Of a DNA stretch of 64,000 bases, positions 25,993-35,137 are shown piece by piece. Both the position numbers and the translations under genes were made by a program. The stretch comes from Pseudoalteromonas sp. NC201 (lineage in GTDB: Bacteria; Pseudomonadota; Gammaproteobacteria; Enterobacterales; Alteromonadaceae). Position 1 is the first letter of the stretch; the number at the start of each line of letters is the position of its first letter. Where the stretch lies: assembly GCF_002850255.1 (NCBI RefSeq), contig NZ_CP022523.1:630486-694485 (forward strand), read 5' to 3'. The notes beneath the pieces were generated by a model. That model saw nothing but the letters and a program-made list of their open reading frames with translations, ran no database searches and was not told the DNA's origin.

Positions 25993-27150
25993 ATGAGAAC
26001 ACTAAAACTGGTCACATTATTGTGTGGTGGACTGTCGTTATTTGGCTGTAATGATAGTCAGTCGACGTCTAACCCTAAACCGAGCCCTGTCTCTCCTCCC
26101 GTAGCCGAAGTTGATTTTCAAGCGATGCTCGAACAAAGTGTTGAAGCGGGTATCCCTGGTATTGTGCTCTATATTGACTCGCCTACGCTTCAATTTTATG
26201 GTGCTGCAGGGTTAGCAGATAAAGAAAATACGATACCCATGACCACGGACGCTAGGATCCCAAATGGCAGTGCGGGTAAAAAAGTAACTGCGCTCTTAAT
26301 GGCGATGTTGCATGAACAACAGTTATTAGATCTAGATGCACCGATAAGTGACTATTTGTCTCACGAACTTTTACAACAGATAGAAAACAGTGACGAAATG
26401 TATGTTCGGCAGTTACTCAATCATACGGCTGGATTATATGATTATCTCAATGATGCTAACGGTGAATTTTTTGCTGCAGTATTACAACAGCCAGACTTAA
26501 TAAAAACGGACAGCTTTGCACTGCAGTTTGCTCTCAATCAAGACGCCAATTTCAAACCCGGAGCTGCGTGGAAATATTCTAATACTGGGTATTTATTGGC
26601 GGGCCTAATTATGGATAAAGTTTTGGGGGAGCATCACTCAAAGGCGATGCGTGAGTATATCTTTGAACCATTTGGCTTAAGTAGTATGAGTTATGGAGGG
26701 ATCGAAAAGGCGTTTGGTGAAATTGCATCAGGGTACTTTGTTGATGATGAGGGCAATGAAATTAATACGCAACCTTACTATGCCAATATTGGTGTGGCTG
26801 ATGCACCGATTGTATCGACGGCTAAGGATCTTGGTGACTTATTTAAAATCATGATAACGAGCCCAGATATTCCCGCTAATGTGCGTGAGCAATTGCTAGG
26901 AGAATCCGTATGGGTGGATACTGATGTCACCGGACAGCAATACAGCATGGGTATCTTTAGTGAGCACGTCGGAAATGAACCTGTTTATCATCATAACGGT
27001 GCTGAGATTGGGTATGCGACGTTAAATTGGTATCTGCCGTCAAAAAACATGGTTATGAGTGCAATTATTAATTGCCAAGGCTACAACCAATGCAATGCAG
27101 AGATTGACAAAATCTCAGATAAGTTACGCGATACACTTTTTGGTTTGTAA
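25993..27150 (+). CDS. Class C beta-lactamase-like serine hydrolase lipoprotein
   Basis: Predicted lipoprotein of 385 residues (lipobox LFGC, Cys19) of the beta-lactamase/penicillin-binding family PF00144. The catalytic SxxK is Ser93-Ala-Gly-Lys96, the tyrosine motif is YSN near residue 195, and the KTG-equivalent is HNG near 335. It is more likely a D-aminopeptidase, carboxypeptidase or esterase than a true beta-lactamase, since HNG rather than KTG is present. It is divergent from the second MipA cassette and may be co-regulated with it. GAGG lies upstream of the ATG. Confidence 0.86.
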   Translation: MRTLKLVTLLCGGLSLFGCNDSQSTSNPKPSPVSPPVAEVDFQAMLEQSVEAGIPGIVLYIDSPTLQFYGAAGLADKENTIPMTTDARIPNGSAGKKVTALLMAMLHEQQLLDLDAPISDYLSHELLQQIENSDEMYVRQLLNHTAGLYDYLNDANGEFFAAVLQQPDLIKTDSFALQFALNQDANFKPGAAWKYSNTGYLLAGLIMDKVLGEHHSKAMREYIFEPFGLSSMSYGGIEKAFGEIASGYFVDDEGNEINTQPYYANIGVADAPIVSTAKDLGDLFKIMITSPDIPANVREQLLGESVWVDTDVTGQQYSMGIFSEHVGNEPVYHHNGAEIGYATLNWYLPSKNMVMSAIINCQGYNQCNAEIDKISDKLRDTLFGL

Positions 27151-27156
27151 AGATAA

Positions 27157-27180
27157 GGGGCTACTCAGTGGTAGCCCCTC
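27157..27180. terminator. Hairpin between convergent genes
   Basis: AGGGGCTAC, 6-base loop, GTAGCCCCT: a perfect 9-base stem in the 46 bases between the serine hydrolase and the TonB receptor stop codons. There is no good T run on either side, so termination is plausible but not certain. Confidence 0.5.
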
Positions 27181-27196
27181 GGATCAATGCAGAAGT

Positions 27197-30100
27197 CTAA
27201 AACTGGTATTTTGCTCCAATAAACGCAAAACGGCCAACACCTGAGCCATAGGCGCTATCAAAATTACCTGTACCGCCGACGATGAACGGACCTTTTTCGT
27301 CGAACAGGTTATTCACACCACCATAAACAGAGAGAGTGCGGTTATCGCCTAGCTCCATGCTGTAGTTTACCGTTAAGCTATGAGTCGTTACTGATGGCAG
27401 TGCACCTTGCCATAGGGGCTCTGGATTGGCTATACAGGTTGTTTCGCCTGTTGCACAGCGTTCATTATTCTTCTCGATAGCAGCTTGCCAGTCTTCATAT
27501 CTCGAACGGCTGGCTTCCACTGCACCTTTATATTTTGTGCTAAAGCGTACACGCCAGTCATTCTTATACCAAGTTAGTGAAATAGCGCCTTTGTCTTCAA
27601 AGATATCGGTGCTGAGGTAGCCTTCATAAAGGTCTTCGTATTGTCCATCAGGACCCGTACTGGTGATTGAGTATTCGATAACATGTGTCCAGTCTGCTTT
27701 CACCTTAAAGCTACCGTAGTCGCTAGCGTCATACACATATTCGAGTGCGATGTCGTAACCTTTAGTGCGGATCTCATCGGTATTAATGACACGTTGATTA
27801 ACTTCATAAATCTGGCCTTCTTCATCGCGTTTAACATCACGACAAAACTCGTTACCGTCACCGAATTCCATTGATGATGCATAACAGAACTTAATGATGT
27901 CTTCGTTAGCAAGTGAGCTTACCGCATCATCAATTTGAATGTCGTAGTAATCTAGCGCAATTCTAAAATCCGGTGCAAAGGAAGGCGCTAAAGATAAGCC
28001 AATGGTGATAGTATCTGCGGTTTCCTCAAACAGCTCGCTATTTCCTGAATTAGGTGAGTAGCCGTTATTTTCGTCTTCAAAAGTACCTTCAGCGGCGATA
28101 GCGGCTTGTATTCCCGCATCTTTGCGGCAGTTGTCGTGGCCTGCATCTGTTGACGTCGCGGTAACACCATCACAGATATCATCAAAGCTATCATAGTCTC
28201 CACGAGGTGGTGACATTAGCTCTGTTATTGTTGGAGCTCTCATTGCTCGAGCCCAATTAGCACGAATAGAGTAGCCTTCGATTGGTTCGTAAATGAAACC
28301 TGCTTTGTAGCTTTGGATTAATCCCGTATTTGCCCAGCTGTAATCTGCAATACGTGCAGAGACCTCGGCGCTAAGTGACTTGGCCATCGGTGCGTCTTTT
28401 AATAGTGGCAGTGACAACTCACCGAAGATTTCACGAACACTCACATCGCCTTCAAATGTGGGCACATAGTTAAATGTTACGCCACCATTTGGCACGTTAG
28501 TTGATACGCTCTGCGTGTCTTTTCGATATTCAAAGCCAAATGCCGAGCCAACAGAGCCCGCTGGAAGTTCAAATAAATCACCAGTAATAAAGCCAGAAAT
28601 AGTCACTTGGTCTATATCAGTCGTAATAGCGGGATTAGCGCGAATATAATCCGCCGCTTCAGGTGTGATCGAGCCTTCGCCGAAAAGGTTGATTGGTACA
28701 CAGCCTTGGCTACGTGCTTGCTCATCTTTACACTGAACCGTACCATCATCAAGGCGTTCAGCATTTAGCGCTTGTTTGACTCGTGCAACGTAAATTTCGT
28801 TACTGCGGGTTTGCTCTTGCTTAAATTTGCCGTAGCCAACAGAAACGTCCCACTCCCAGTCATTCCAAATATAACCACGTAACCCACCCCAAGATCTGAT
28901 AGTTGTTCTCTCATTACTAGTGATTATATTTCCCACTTCGGTGAATAGCCGATCCCACTTCACGCCTTTGGAGCTAGCCTCTGCACGAATTGCTTCTGGC
29001 ATATAGGGGTTATCATACGGAATCCGACCCATACAGTCTGAGCCAAATTGACTGCTATTTGGATCATAGGTAACAATCGCATCACATTCATCCTCGCTTT
29101 CAGGCGACTTTACGTTGCGCGAGGTATTTCGGCTGTATTGCATTTGAAAGTAAGCTTCAGTACCCGAGTCAAACTCATACTCTGTTTTTACTGCCGCAGA
29201 GAGGTCTTTGTCCGGTACTCTCAACATAGTGAACTGGTTGATGTGGATACCATGGAGCTCTTCTTGCCAATCGTCGCGTAAGGTTGTGCCATCATACCAA
29301 AAACCTGAGTTTGGCTTAGTGCTACTTGACTCATCAAATACACCACCAGGGATAGAGTCGCTCAAACTAGTCCATTGTGATTTATCAATATCTTTCATGC
29401 AACGGTAAGCGCTTTTGGTATCTGGATCGTAGTTTGCTGTGAGCATTACATTGCACATACGATCATCATCATAATCCCAGCTATCTTGTTGCTGAGCACG
29501 TTTCCTGTCCCAGTAGCTCAATCCTTTTTCTTCGTCGTATGAGGTACTAATGAAAAGGTAGCCTCTGCCATCATGGTAAGTTGTGCCGTAGTCCGCACTT
29601 ATTGTGTATTCCTGAGCGCCACCTTCGGTACTTTCACCGCCTCGGGCACTAAATGTTGCCCCTTCCTGGTCTTGTTGAGTAATAATATTAACGACACCTG
29701 CAATGGCATCGGAGCCATACGCTGCAGAAGCGCCTCCAGTGATAATTTCAACTCGCTCAACCATACCTTTAGGGATGGTTGATAGGCTGACATAGTTACC
29801 CGAATAGCTGTTGGATACGACTCTTCTTCCGTCGATCAAAGTCAGTGTTCGGCTAACACCCAATTCGCGCAAGTCGATAGTTGAAAGTCCGGTATTTTGC
29901 ACACTGCTTTGCGAGTTACCATTACCGGTCCCCTCACTCACTTGGGGCATTTCTTCAAAAAGAATATCTGAAAGCGAACCTAAACCTGCATCATTTAGCG
30001 ACTCGGCTCCCATTGTGGCGATAGGGGTTGACACTGAAAAGCTATCACGTTTGATGCGAGAACCGGTGACGACGATCTTTTCTAGTGATTTATCTTCATT

Positions 30101-30232
30101 TTGTGCTTTAACTACCGCATTATTTTGTTCAACTTGCTGACGGTCGATTTGTTGCTCTTCGGCAGTTGCCATATTGCTGCAGGCGAGCGCGATAGATAGG
30201 GCGAGTAATTTAATATTATTGTTAGGTGACAC
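27197..30232 (-). CDS. TonB-dependent outer-membrane receptor
   Basis: Large receptor of 1011 residues with a signal peptide (ALSIALACSNMATA), a TonB-box/plug start at EKIVVTGSRIKR, a plug domain to about 190 containing TLTLIDGRRVV and GASAAYGSDAIAGVVNIIT, a barrel, and a C-terminal AFIGAKYQF. It imports a substrate with TonB energy across the outer membrane. The sequence is of the large peptide/carbohydrate-type receptors common in Alteromonadales rather than a classical siderophore receptor. The substrate cannot be told from sequence. The start is GTG with GAGGG 6 bases upstream. The divergent neighbour is a membrane-bound CadC-like regulator, probably its controller. Confidence 0.92.
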   Translation of the reverse strand: MSPNNNIKLLALSIALACSNMATAEEQQIDRQQVEQNNAVVKAQNEDKSLEKIVVTGSRIKRDSFSVSTPIATMGAESLNDAGLGSLSDILFEEMPQVSEGTGNGNSQSSVQNTGLSTIDLRELGVSRTLTLIDGRRVVSNSYSGNYVSLSTIPKGMVERVEIITGGASAAYGSDAIAGVVNIITQQDQEGATFSARGGESTEGGAQEYTISADYGTTYHDGRGYLFISTSYDEEKGLSYWDRKRAQQQDSWDYDDDRMCNVMLTANYDPDTKSAYRCMKDIDKSQWTSLSDSIPGGVFDESSSTKPNSGFWYDGTTLRDDWQEELHGIHINQFTMLRVPDKDLSAAVKTEYEFDSGTEAYFQMQYSRNTSRNVKSPESEDECDAIVTYDPNSSQFGSDCMGRIPYDNPYMPEAIRAEASSKGVKWDRLFTEVGNIITSNERTTIRSWGGLRGYIWNDWEWDVSVGYGKFKQEQTRSNEIYVARVKQALNAERLDDGTVQCKDEQARSQGCVPINLFGEGSITPEAADYIRANPAITTDIDQVTISGFITGDLFELPAGSVGSAFGFEYRKDTQSVSTNVPNGGVTFNYVPTFEGDVSVREIFGELSLPLLKDAPMAKSLSAEVSARIADYSWANTGLIQSYKAGFIYEPIEGYSIRANWARAMRAPTITELMSPPRGDYDSFDDICDGVTATSTDAGHDNCRKDAGIQAAIAAEGTFEDENNGYSPNSGNSELFEETADTITIGLSLAPSFAPDFRIALDYYDIQIDDAVSSLANEDIIKFCYASSMEFGDGNEFCRDVKRDEEGQIYEVNQRVINTDEIRTKGYDIALEYVYDASDYGSFKVKADWTHVIEYSITSTGPDGQYEDLYEGYLSTDIFEDKGAISLTWYKNDWRVRFSTKYKGAVEASRSRYEDWQAAIEKNNERCATGETTCIANPEPLWQGALPSVTTHSLTVNYSMELGDNRTLSVYGGVNNLFDEKGPFIVGGTGNFDSAYGSGVGRFAFIGAKYQF

Positions 30233-30556
30233 GGGAGTCCCTCTTTTTTAATTTCTGATTGTTGTTTATTTTTGGGGCTTGAAGAAAGAAGTACGTATCT
30301 TATTGTGCTGATTAAACTACAAAAAACTACGGCTTCTCATTTTACCCATTGTGACTATCGCTAATGTTCACGCAATAAATTCGACATCTATTCTTTGACG
30401 TTTTTATCTCTATTTAATATCTATTGAAAAATAAGCATTAAATTCAATTGTTTATATTGTTTTTTGAGGGTGGAAGTGAATTTCTATCATGATGTTTATC
30501 GCGTTAATTTTGTCTTTTGGTCGCTAATTTAGGTATGATTTACATCGTGTTTACTC
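30233..30556. other. A/T-rich divergent intergenic region
   Basis: About 324 bases between the TonB receptor and the CadC-like regulator. It is very A/T-rich with T runs. The receptor promoter and any regulator site should be here, but I see no clear palindrome, repeat or RNA. Confidence 0.5.
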
Positions 30557-32626
30557 ATGGTTGGAAAAATGCAGCACAGCGCGACTTATCAGTTACTACA
30601 TGTCAATATTGATCCGGTTGGACATATACTATCCAGTAAAGGACAGGTATGTTGCGTGCAACCAAAATTTATTGAAGTGCTGACGGTACTAGCGCGTGCT
30701 TATCCGAACGTTGTTGCGAGAGAAGAAATAATAAAAGAGGTTTGGGGAGGGAATCTATTTGTTGGAGAGAAAGCACTTACCAATGCCATTTGGCATCTTC
30801 GCAAAACTTTCAAAGCACTGAGTAGCGCCAGCGAAGATGGGAGTGACAAGGAAGATTACGAAATAATAGAAACGATAAGAAAGTCTGGATATAGATTAAA
30901 GATTGAACCCATTTTTATAGAAGCCTGCGATACACCCACTAAGCAAAGCTCGACTTTATCGACGCAAGCAGTTGGTGTTGTGGCAATATTATTGATTGTA
31001 TTTATTGCCTTTCTTTATTTTCAAGTTTTCCAGCCTAAGCAACAACTTGAAGAAGTAACAGACTTTCCAGGTCGTGAGTTATTTCCTAGCACCTCTCCGG
31101 ATGAACGATACTTGGCATTTGCATGGCGTAAGTTTGGGAGCCATGCAGGGTTATATTTAAAGAACTTACTGAAACCAGAAGCCCCTCTTAAGGCGCTAAC
31201 TGATGGTCCTGAAAATGCATCCGTGTCAGTATGGAGCCGAGATAATCAAACCTTATTTTATATAGAGAAACATGCAGGGAAATGTACCATCAAGTCGTTA
31301 CATGTAGTGACGGGTAAAAAGTCAAAAATAGCAAACTGTGTTGCAGACATAACAACCGTTTTAACTTATTCTGCAGAGAAAAACCTCCTTGGATTTATCG
31401 CCAAGCAGCCAGCTGGTAACCCAAAAGTAACCTTATTGAATTTAAATGATAAAACAGCAACTGAGTTGGGCTGTGAGTTAGATTGTCAGGGGAGTGAGCT
31501 TGAGAGCATAGCTCTTTCACCCGACGCCAAGCGAATAGTGATTAGTCGAAACCTACCCAATGGGCTTGAGAATTTATATTTAAAAAGTCTAGAGACTGGG
31601 AAGGAAATTACTCTACTAAGCGGGCATGACGATTTACGGGGAATAAGCTGGCATCCAACTGATGATTATTTAGTTGTATCCTCGATTGAACATGGTGCTC
31701 GTACGGCATATAAACTGGCGCTCGATGGTAAAGTGTTAGGGACGCTACCATTTGATGGCCTAAGTTACCCAAGCTTTAGTCGTTCTGGATATTTGTATTT
31801 TCATGATTGGAATATTAATACCTCCATTATGAAGCTTGACCTTAATGCGCAAGTTGCCAGTTCACCCTTTCCACTACTACAGTCACAAACTAGTTTTCGT
31901 TATCCCAGTTACTCATCGGTATCGGAGCGTTTACTTTTCGTGTCCAATCAATCAGGATTTGATGAAATCTGGGTTTCTAATTTGGAAGGTGATCAACGAA
32001 AACAGCTGACTGCGCTGGGACTACAGGCAATGCATCCTGCTTGGTCCCCGGATGGTACTAAAGCGATTTTCACGACAAAGTCACATAAAGGAAGTCAACT
32101 TCAACTTTTGGACATGGTTACTCAACAAGTGACACGGTTAGAAACAGGGCTTAAATATCACGGTAAACCCAGTTGGTCTCAAGATGGCAGCTCAATTTAT
32201 ATTTCTGATGGTAATAATGTATTTCGCGTTTTTGTTGATTCAAAAAGCGAACCAGTGAAGTTAACGGCGGGCACCACCGTAGTTGAACATAATGGGGTGT
32301 TGTATGTATATAAAAGCGAACCGCAAGAAATGTGGCGTATGGAGATTACAACTGGAGACAAAACGCTTTTATTTAAAAATGCACATTTGGCCTCAAGTGC
32401 AAGTTGGTCTGTTTCTGATTCAGGGCTCTATTATTTGTATGTTCAGCGTGGTGATTTTCGTATTAGCTATTTTGACTTTGCCAATAATGCGCACAAAGAT
32501 ATTATCCGAGTTCCAGAGCGCAGCTTTAGCCGAAGTCGCGGTCTTACATACATAGCAGAAAAACAATGGCTGCTATTTACCGGTTATGAAATCCCGCAAG
32601 TGGATATAAAACGAATCCAAATGTAG
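30557..32626 (+). CDS. CadC-like membrane regulator with PD40 beta-propeller domain
   Basis: One-component regulator of 689 residues. An N-terminal winged-helix DNA-binding domain of the OmpR/CadC type (about 15-115; EIIKEVWGG, KALTNAIWHLRKTF, IRKSGYRL) is followed by one membrane helix near 140-158 (VVAILLIVFIAFLYF). The periplasmic part carries TolB/PD40 propeller repeats (SPDERYLAFAWR, SPDAKRIVISR, AWSPDGTKAIFTT, SWSQDGSSIYIS). It probably binds DNA while tethered to the inner membrane. The divergent TonB receptor is the obvious target. The ATG at 30569 preceded by GGAAAA is a possible alternative start. Confidence 0.87.
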   Translation: MVGKMQHSATYQLLHVNIDPVGHILSSKGQVCCVQPKFIEVLTVLARAYPNVVAREEIIKEVWGGNLFVGEKALTNAIWHLRKTFKALSSASEDGSDKEDYEIIETIRKSGYRLKIEPIFIEACDTPTKQSSTLSTQAVGVVAILLIVFIAFLYFQVFQPKQQLEEVTDFPGRELFPSTSPDERYLAFAWRKFGSHAGLYLKNLLKPEAPLKALTDGPENASVSVWSRDNQTLFYIEKHAGKCTIKSLHVVTGKKSKIANCVADITTVLTYSAEKNLLGFIAKQPAGNPKVTLLNLNDKTATELGCELDCQGSELESIALSPDAKRIVISRNLPNGLENLYLKSLETGKEITLLSGHDDLRGISWHPTDDYLVVSSIEHGARTAYKLALDGKVLGTLPFDGLSYPSFSRSGYLYFHDWNINTSIMKLDLNAQVASSPFPLLQSQTSFRYPSYSSVSERLLFVSNQSGFDEIWVSNLEGDQRKQLTALGLQAMHPAWSPDGTKAIFTTKSHKGSQLQLLDMVTQQVTRLETGLKYHGKPSWSQDGSSIYISDGNNVFRVFVDSKSEPVKLTAGTTVVEHNGVLYVYKSEPQEMWRMEITTGDKTLLFKNAHLASSASWSVSDSGLYYLYVQRGDFRISYFDFANNAHKDIIRVPERSFSRSRGLTYIAEKQWLLFTGYEIPQVDIKRIQM

Positions 32627-32694
32627 CACTAATAGTGACTTTTGGTTAAGTAACAAAATATAGGCATTTAGCCCTAATTTTAAGGACGTAAACA

Positions 32695-33168
32695 ATGATT
32701 GAAGTTGGAAAAAAATTACCACATGCAGAGCTGAGCGAGCTCACCTCTGACGGTATGATTCATCATGAAGTAACGACACTTTTTTCAGGTAAGAAAGTTG
32801 TACTTTTCGCAGTTCCTGGTGCCTTTACACCAACTTGCTCAGCATCTCATTTACCTGGTTTTGTCGTGAATGCAGATAAGTTTGTTGAAAAAGGTGTTGA
32901 TATTATCGCATGTATATCAGTAAACGATGCCTTCGTAATGAAAGCTTGGGGTGATGCACAAAATGCAGAAGCAATTATGATGCTTGGAGACGGCGATGCA
33001 AGCTTTACCAAGGCGTTGGGGCTCGAAATGGATACCGCAGCATTTGGCGGTGTGCGTTCGCAGCGTTACGCTATGATTATTGAAGATGGTGTTGTGACAA
33101 AGCTCAATGTAGAACAACCTAAGCAATTTGAAGTAAGTAAGGCTGAAGTCATTTTAGACGCGCTGTGA
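32695..33168 (+). CDS. Peroxiredoxin, Prx5 family
   Basis: Cytoplasmic thiol peroxidase of 157 residues. The peroxidatic cysteine is Cys48 in PGAFTPTCS, and the chain also has SVNDAFVMKAWG and the family's GxRSxRYA motif (GGVRSQRYAMI). Prx5 enzymes reduce hydrogen peroxide and organic hydroperoxides using glutathione or thioredoxin-like donors. The length is normal for a Prx5 without a fused glutaredoxin. AAGGA is upstream of the ATG. It starts 68 bases after the regulator gene, likely with its own promoter. Confidence 0.93.
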   Translation: MIEVGKKLPHAELSELTSDGMIHHEVTTLFSGKKVVLFAVPGAFTPTCSASHLPGFVVNADKFVEKGVDIIACISVNDAFVMKAWGDAQNAEAIMMLGDGDASFTKALGLEMDTAAFGGVRSQRYAMIIEDGVVTKLNVEQPKQFEVSKAEVILDAL

Positions 33169-33368
33169 TTGCAAAATTTAAAAGCTAGAGTCAAACAGCG
33201 AAGCAATCAGCCTGCAATCTGTAAATGATGCTTTAAAACTATATGCTCTAAGGTTGAAGCCAATTGTTTCATGACTCTTGCAACAACATTACCTTGTTTA
33301 TATCACCAGATAAACCCCATGATATATGATGTTGGTAATCCAAACCTCAGGTTAAACACACTCCATAA

Positions 33369-33449
33369 ATGGAAGAGTACGATATGAGGCAAAATGAAAT
33401 TGGTTTAGTTATCGGAGAGTTTTCTGCAATGTCAGAGGTCGATAAGTGA
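33369..33449 (+). CDS. Possible 26-codon leader ORF coupled to the dioxygenase gene
   Basis: A short frame reading MEEYDMRQNE...MSEVDK ends in TGA, which overlaps the ATG of the next gene as TGATG. No ribosome site precedes the first ATG, but GGAAGAG precedes an internal ATG at 33384. It could be a translational-coupling leader, the remnant of a lost gene, or chance. I recognise no family. Confidence 0.22.
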   Translation: MEEYDMRQNEIGLVIGEFSAMSEVDK

Positions 33450-34207
33450 TGGGAAAGTCGGTTCATAATTTTGATGAGTGTGGTTACGTTCTAAAACCCA
33501 AGTTTATATCCTCCACTGAGCTTAATAAGATAAAGCAGGTTGTTTTAGCATTCCATCGAGCCTGGCAGAATGATAATAGTGACTTTTATCAAAATAAGGC
33601 AGTCAATTCTGCTTATCTTACCGCACCAAAGTATCTAGACGAACAGCAAAGGCTTGTCCTTTTTAAATTTATTGCCTCTGCTTCACTCTTTAAGCTCGCG
33701 TCAACGATATTCACGCGTGAGTTTGGGTTTATGAATACTCAACTATTCTTTAATCCCGTGAATGCAAGCCAACTAAATTATTGGCATCGAGATCCTCAAT
33801 ATCATTTAACCATTGAGGAGCAAAAACAAGCATTGTTGTTGGGGCCTGAAGTTGTTCATTTTCGGTTAGCATTGGAAGATGAACCAGGAATAGAGCTGAT
33901 CCCGGGTACTCATAAACGTTGGGACTTACCTCAAGAGCTAAATGTCAGGTTAGAACAGGCAGGGTATCGAAACCATAACAATCTACCTAACAGTGAGGTT
34001 ATAGCGCTAAAGGCCGGAGATCTTCTTGTATTTTCAGCCAATATGATACATCGAGGTGTGTATGGAAAAAATCGTTTAGCATTGGATGTGTTGCTATGTG
34101 AGAAGCACCCAGAACTAATGACTTTTATGAGAAATGATTGCCTGCCAAATAGTATGCAGCTTGCTGAAGTAGATTACCCCAATTTATTTTCTGAGTTTGG
34201 TAAATAA
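33449..34207 (+). CDS. Phytanoyl-CoA dioxygenase (PhyH) family protein
   Basis: Predicted Fe(II)/2-oxoglutarate oxygenase of 252 residues. The iron triad can be read as His113-x-Asp115 (YWHRDPQ) and a distal histidine in MIHRGVYGKNR, where the arginine would bind 2-oxoglutarate. The segment IELIPGTHKRWD is also typical of the family. The ATG at 33449 overlaps the stop of a small upstream frame; a GTG one codon earlier (33446), 7 bases after GAGG, is also possible. The substrate is unknown, as is usual for this broad family. No biosynthetic neighbours suggest a pathway. Confidence 0.82.
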   Translation: MGKSVHNFDECGYVLKPKFISSTELNKIKQVVLAFHRAWQNDNSDFYQNKAVNSAYLTAPKYLDEQQRLVLFKFIASASLFKLASTIFTREFGFMNTQLFFNPVNASQLNYWHRDPQYHLTIEEQKQALLLGPEVVHFRLALEDEPGIELIPGTHKRWDLPQELNVRLEQAGYRNHNNLPNSEVIALKAGDLLVFSANMIHRGVYGKNRLALDVLLCEKHPELMTFMRNDCLPNSMQLAEVDYPNLFSEFGK

Positions 34208-34243
34208 AAATGAAGCTTTATATGAATGCAAAGCTTCATTTTT
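34206..34243. terminator. Bidirectional intrinsic terminator
   Basis: AAAAATGAAGCTTT, 10-base loop, AAAGCTTCATTTTT: a perfect 14-base stem flanked by A and T runs, between the convergent dioxygenase and cysteine-rich protein genes. It should work on both strands. Confidence 0.85.
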
Positions 34244-34254
34244 ATCCATTGACA

Positions 34255-34662
34255 CTATCTAGAACGATTTCCAGTTCCATACAAAGCTTGTGCGCATTCG
34301 TTAGTGTCTTTCCAAGTTCCATCTTTGTATAAAACTCGGGTTACGCAAGCTCTAGCATCTCTGAAACTACTCGAGTCTCTACCGTTATCTTTAAACTGAC
34401 AGTATTGTGTTGTACCACAATCCCAAACGCCTGTAGCGGACGCACTGTAGTTCCATCTAACCTGCTCAATCGGTTTTGTCGATTGAAAACGGAAGCTTAC
34501 AGTAGGCTTTGGTGACATAACATCATGAGTTACACACATATCTTGCCACTCTTGTGGGGTACTCGTAGGGCTAATTACACATTGTACACTTTCTGAGCTT
34601 GAGGCGTGGCCTGAAAAGACAGAAGTCGTGAGAAATACCAAGGCTGATATTGAAAATTTCAT
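34255..34662 (-). CDS. Secreted six-cysteine protein, copy 1 of 3
   Basis: Protein of 135 residues with a signal peptide (SISALVFLTTSVFSGHA). The mature part has six cysteines: VQC, DMC, WDCGTTQYC, RAC, NEC. It shares the family motifs SPTSTPQE, VxWxxSASATG, FKDNG and ACVTRVLYKDGTW with the next two genes. I do not recognise the family; the even cysteine count suggests three disulfides. The ATG at 34662 is preferred to the one at 34668 because AGGGG then sits at normal spacing. It follows copy 2 by 12 bases, so the three genes likely form one operon. Confidence 0.78.
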   Translation of the reverse strand: MKFSISALVFLTTSVFSGHASSSESVQCVISPTSTPQEWQDMCVTHDVMSPKPTVSFRFQSTKPIEQVRWNYSASATGVWDCGTTQYCQFKDNGRDSSSFRDARACVTRVLYKDGTWKDTNECAQALYGTGNRSR

Positions 34663-34674
34663 ACGCATAACCCC

Positions 34675-35091
34675 TTAGAATGGATTGCTTGACTGCTTTG
34701 AGTAATGCCCATTAGCGCAATGGTTTGTATTTTCCCACGTCCCATCTTTATAAAGTACTTTTGTTACACAGGCCGAAGCATTGTAGAACAAATCGTTATT
34801 TTGTCTGCCATTATCGCGGAAGCTACAGTATGTACTGCTACCACAGTTCCAGCTCCCTGTAGCGGATGCACTATATGACCAAACCACATCTGCAACATCT
34901 TTGTCTGCGATGAATCTAAATGCAACGGAGGGACGGTCTGTGTTAGCCATCGCTGAACAGAAGTCGGGTTCAAAAAACTGTTGTGTACTAGTTCCACCGA
35001 TCAGGCACTCAACGTGTGCTGCTTCAGCTTGCTGTGAGTAGGTAGTTGTAGCGAGTAAAAGTAGTGTGCTTGAAATTATCGTTTTTTTCAT
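34675..35091 (-). CDS. Secreted six-cysteine protein, copy 2 of 3
   Basis: Protein of 138 residues with a signal peptide (TIISSTLLLLATTTYSQQAEA). It has the same six-cysteine framework as its neighbours (ECL, FCSA, WNCGSSTYC, ACVTK, HCAN) and the motifs GGTSTQQ, VVWSYSASATG, FRDNGRQ and VLYKDGTW. It has diverged most at the ends. AAGGA lies 8 bases before the ATG. Unknown function; extracellular or periplasmic by its signal peptide. No enzyme active-site pattern is evident. Confidence 0.78.
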   Translation of the reverse strand: MKKTIISSTLLLLATTTYSQQAEAAHVECLIGGTSTQQFFEPDFCSAMANTDRPSVAFRFIADKDVADVVWSYSASATGSWNCGSSTYCSFRDNGRQNNDLFYNASACVTKVLYKDGTWENTNHCANGHYSKQSSNPF

Positions 35092-35137
35092 TTTTATATT
35101 CCTTATAATTCAAATTATTATTGGTTTGTGATGAGCT

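Noticed and set aside
25993..27150. Serine hydrolase as an antibiotic-resistance beta-lactamase
   Set aside because: It has HNG in place of KTG and a lipoprotein signal; the wider PF00144 family mostly holds peptidases and esterases.
27197..30232. TonB receptor as the receptor for the siderophore at 1-17000
   Set aside because: It is over 10 kb away, next to its own regulator, and resembles large general TonB receptors rather than siderophore receptors.
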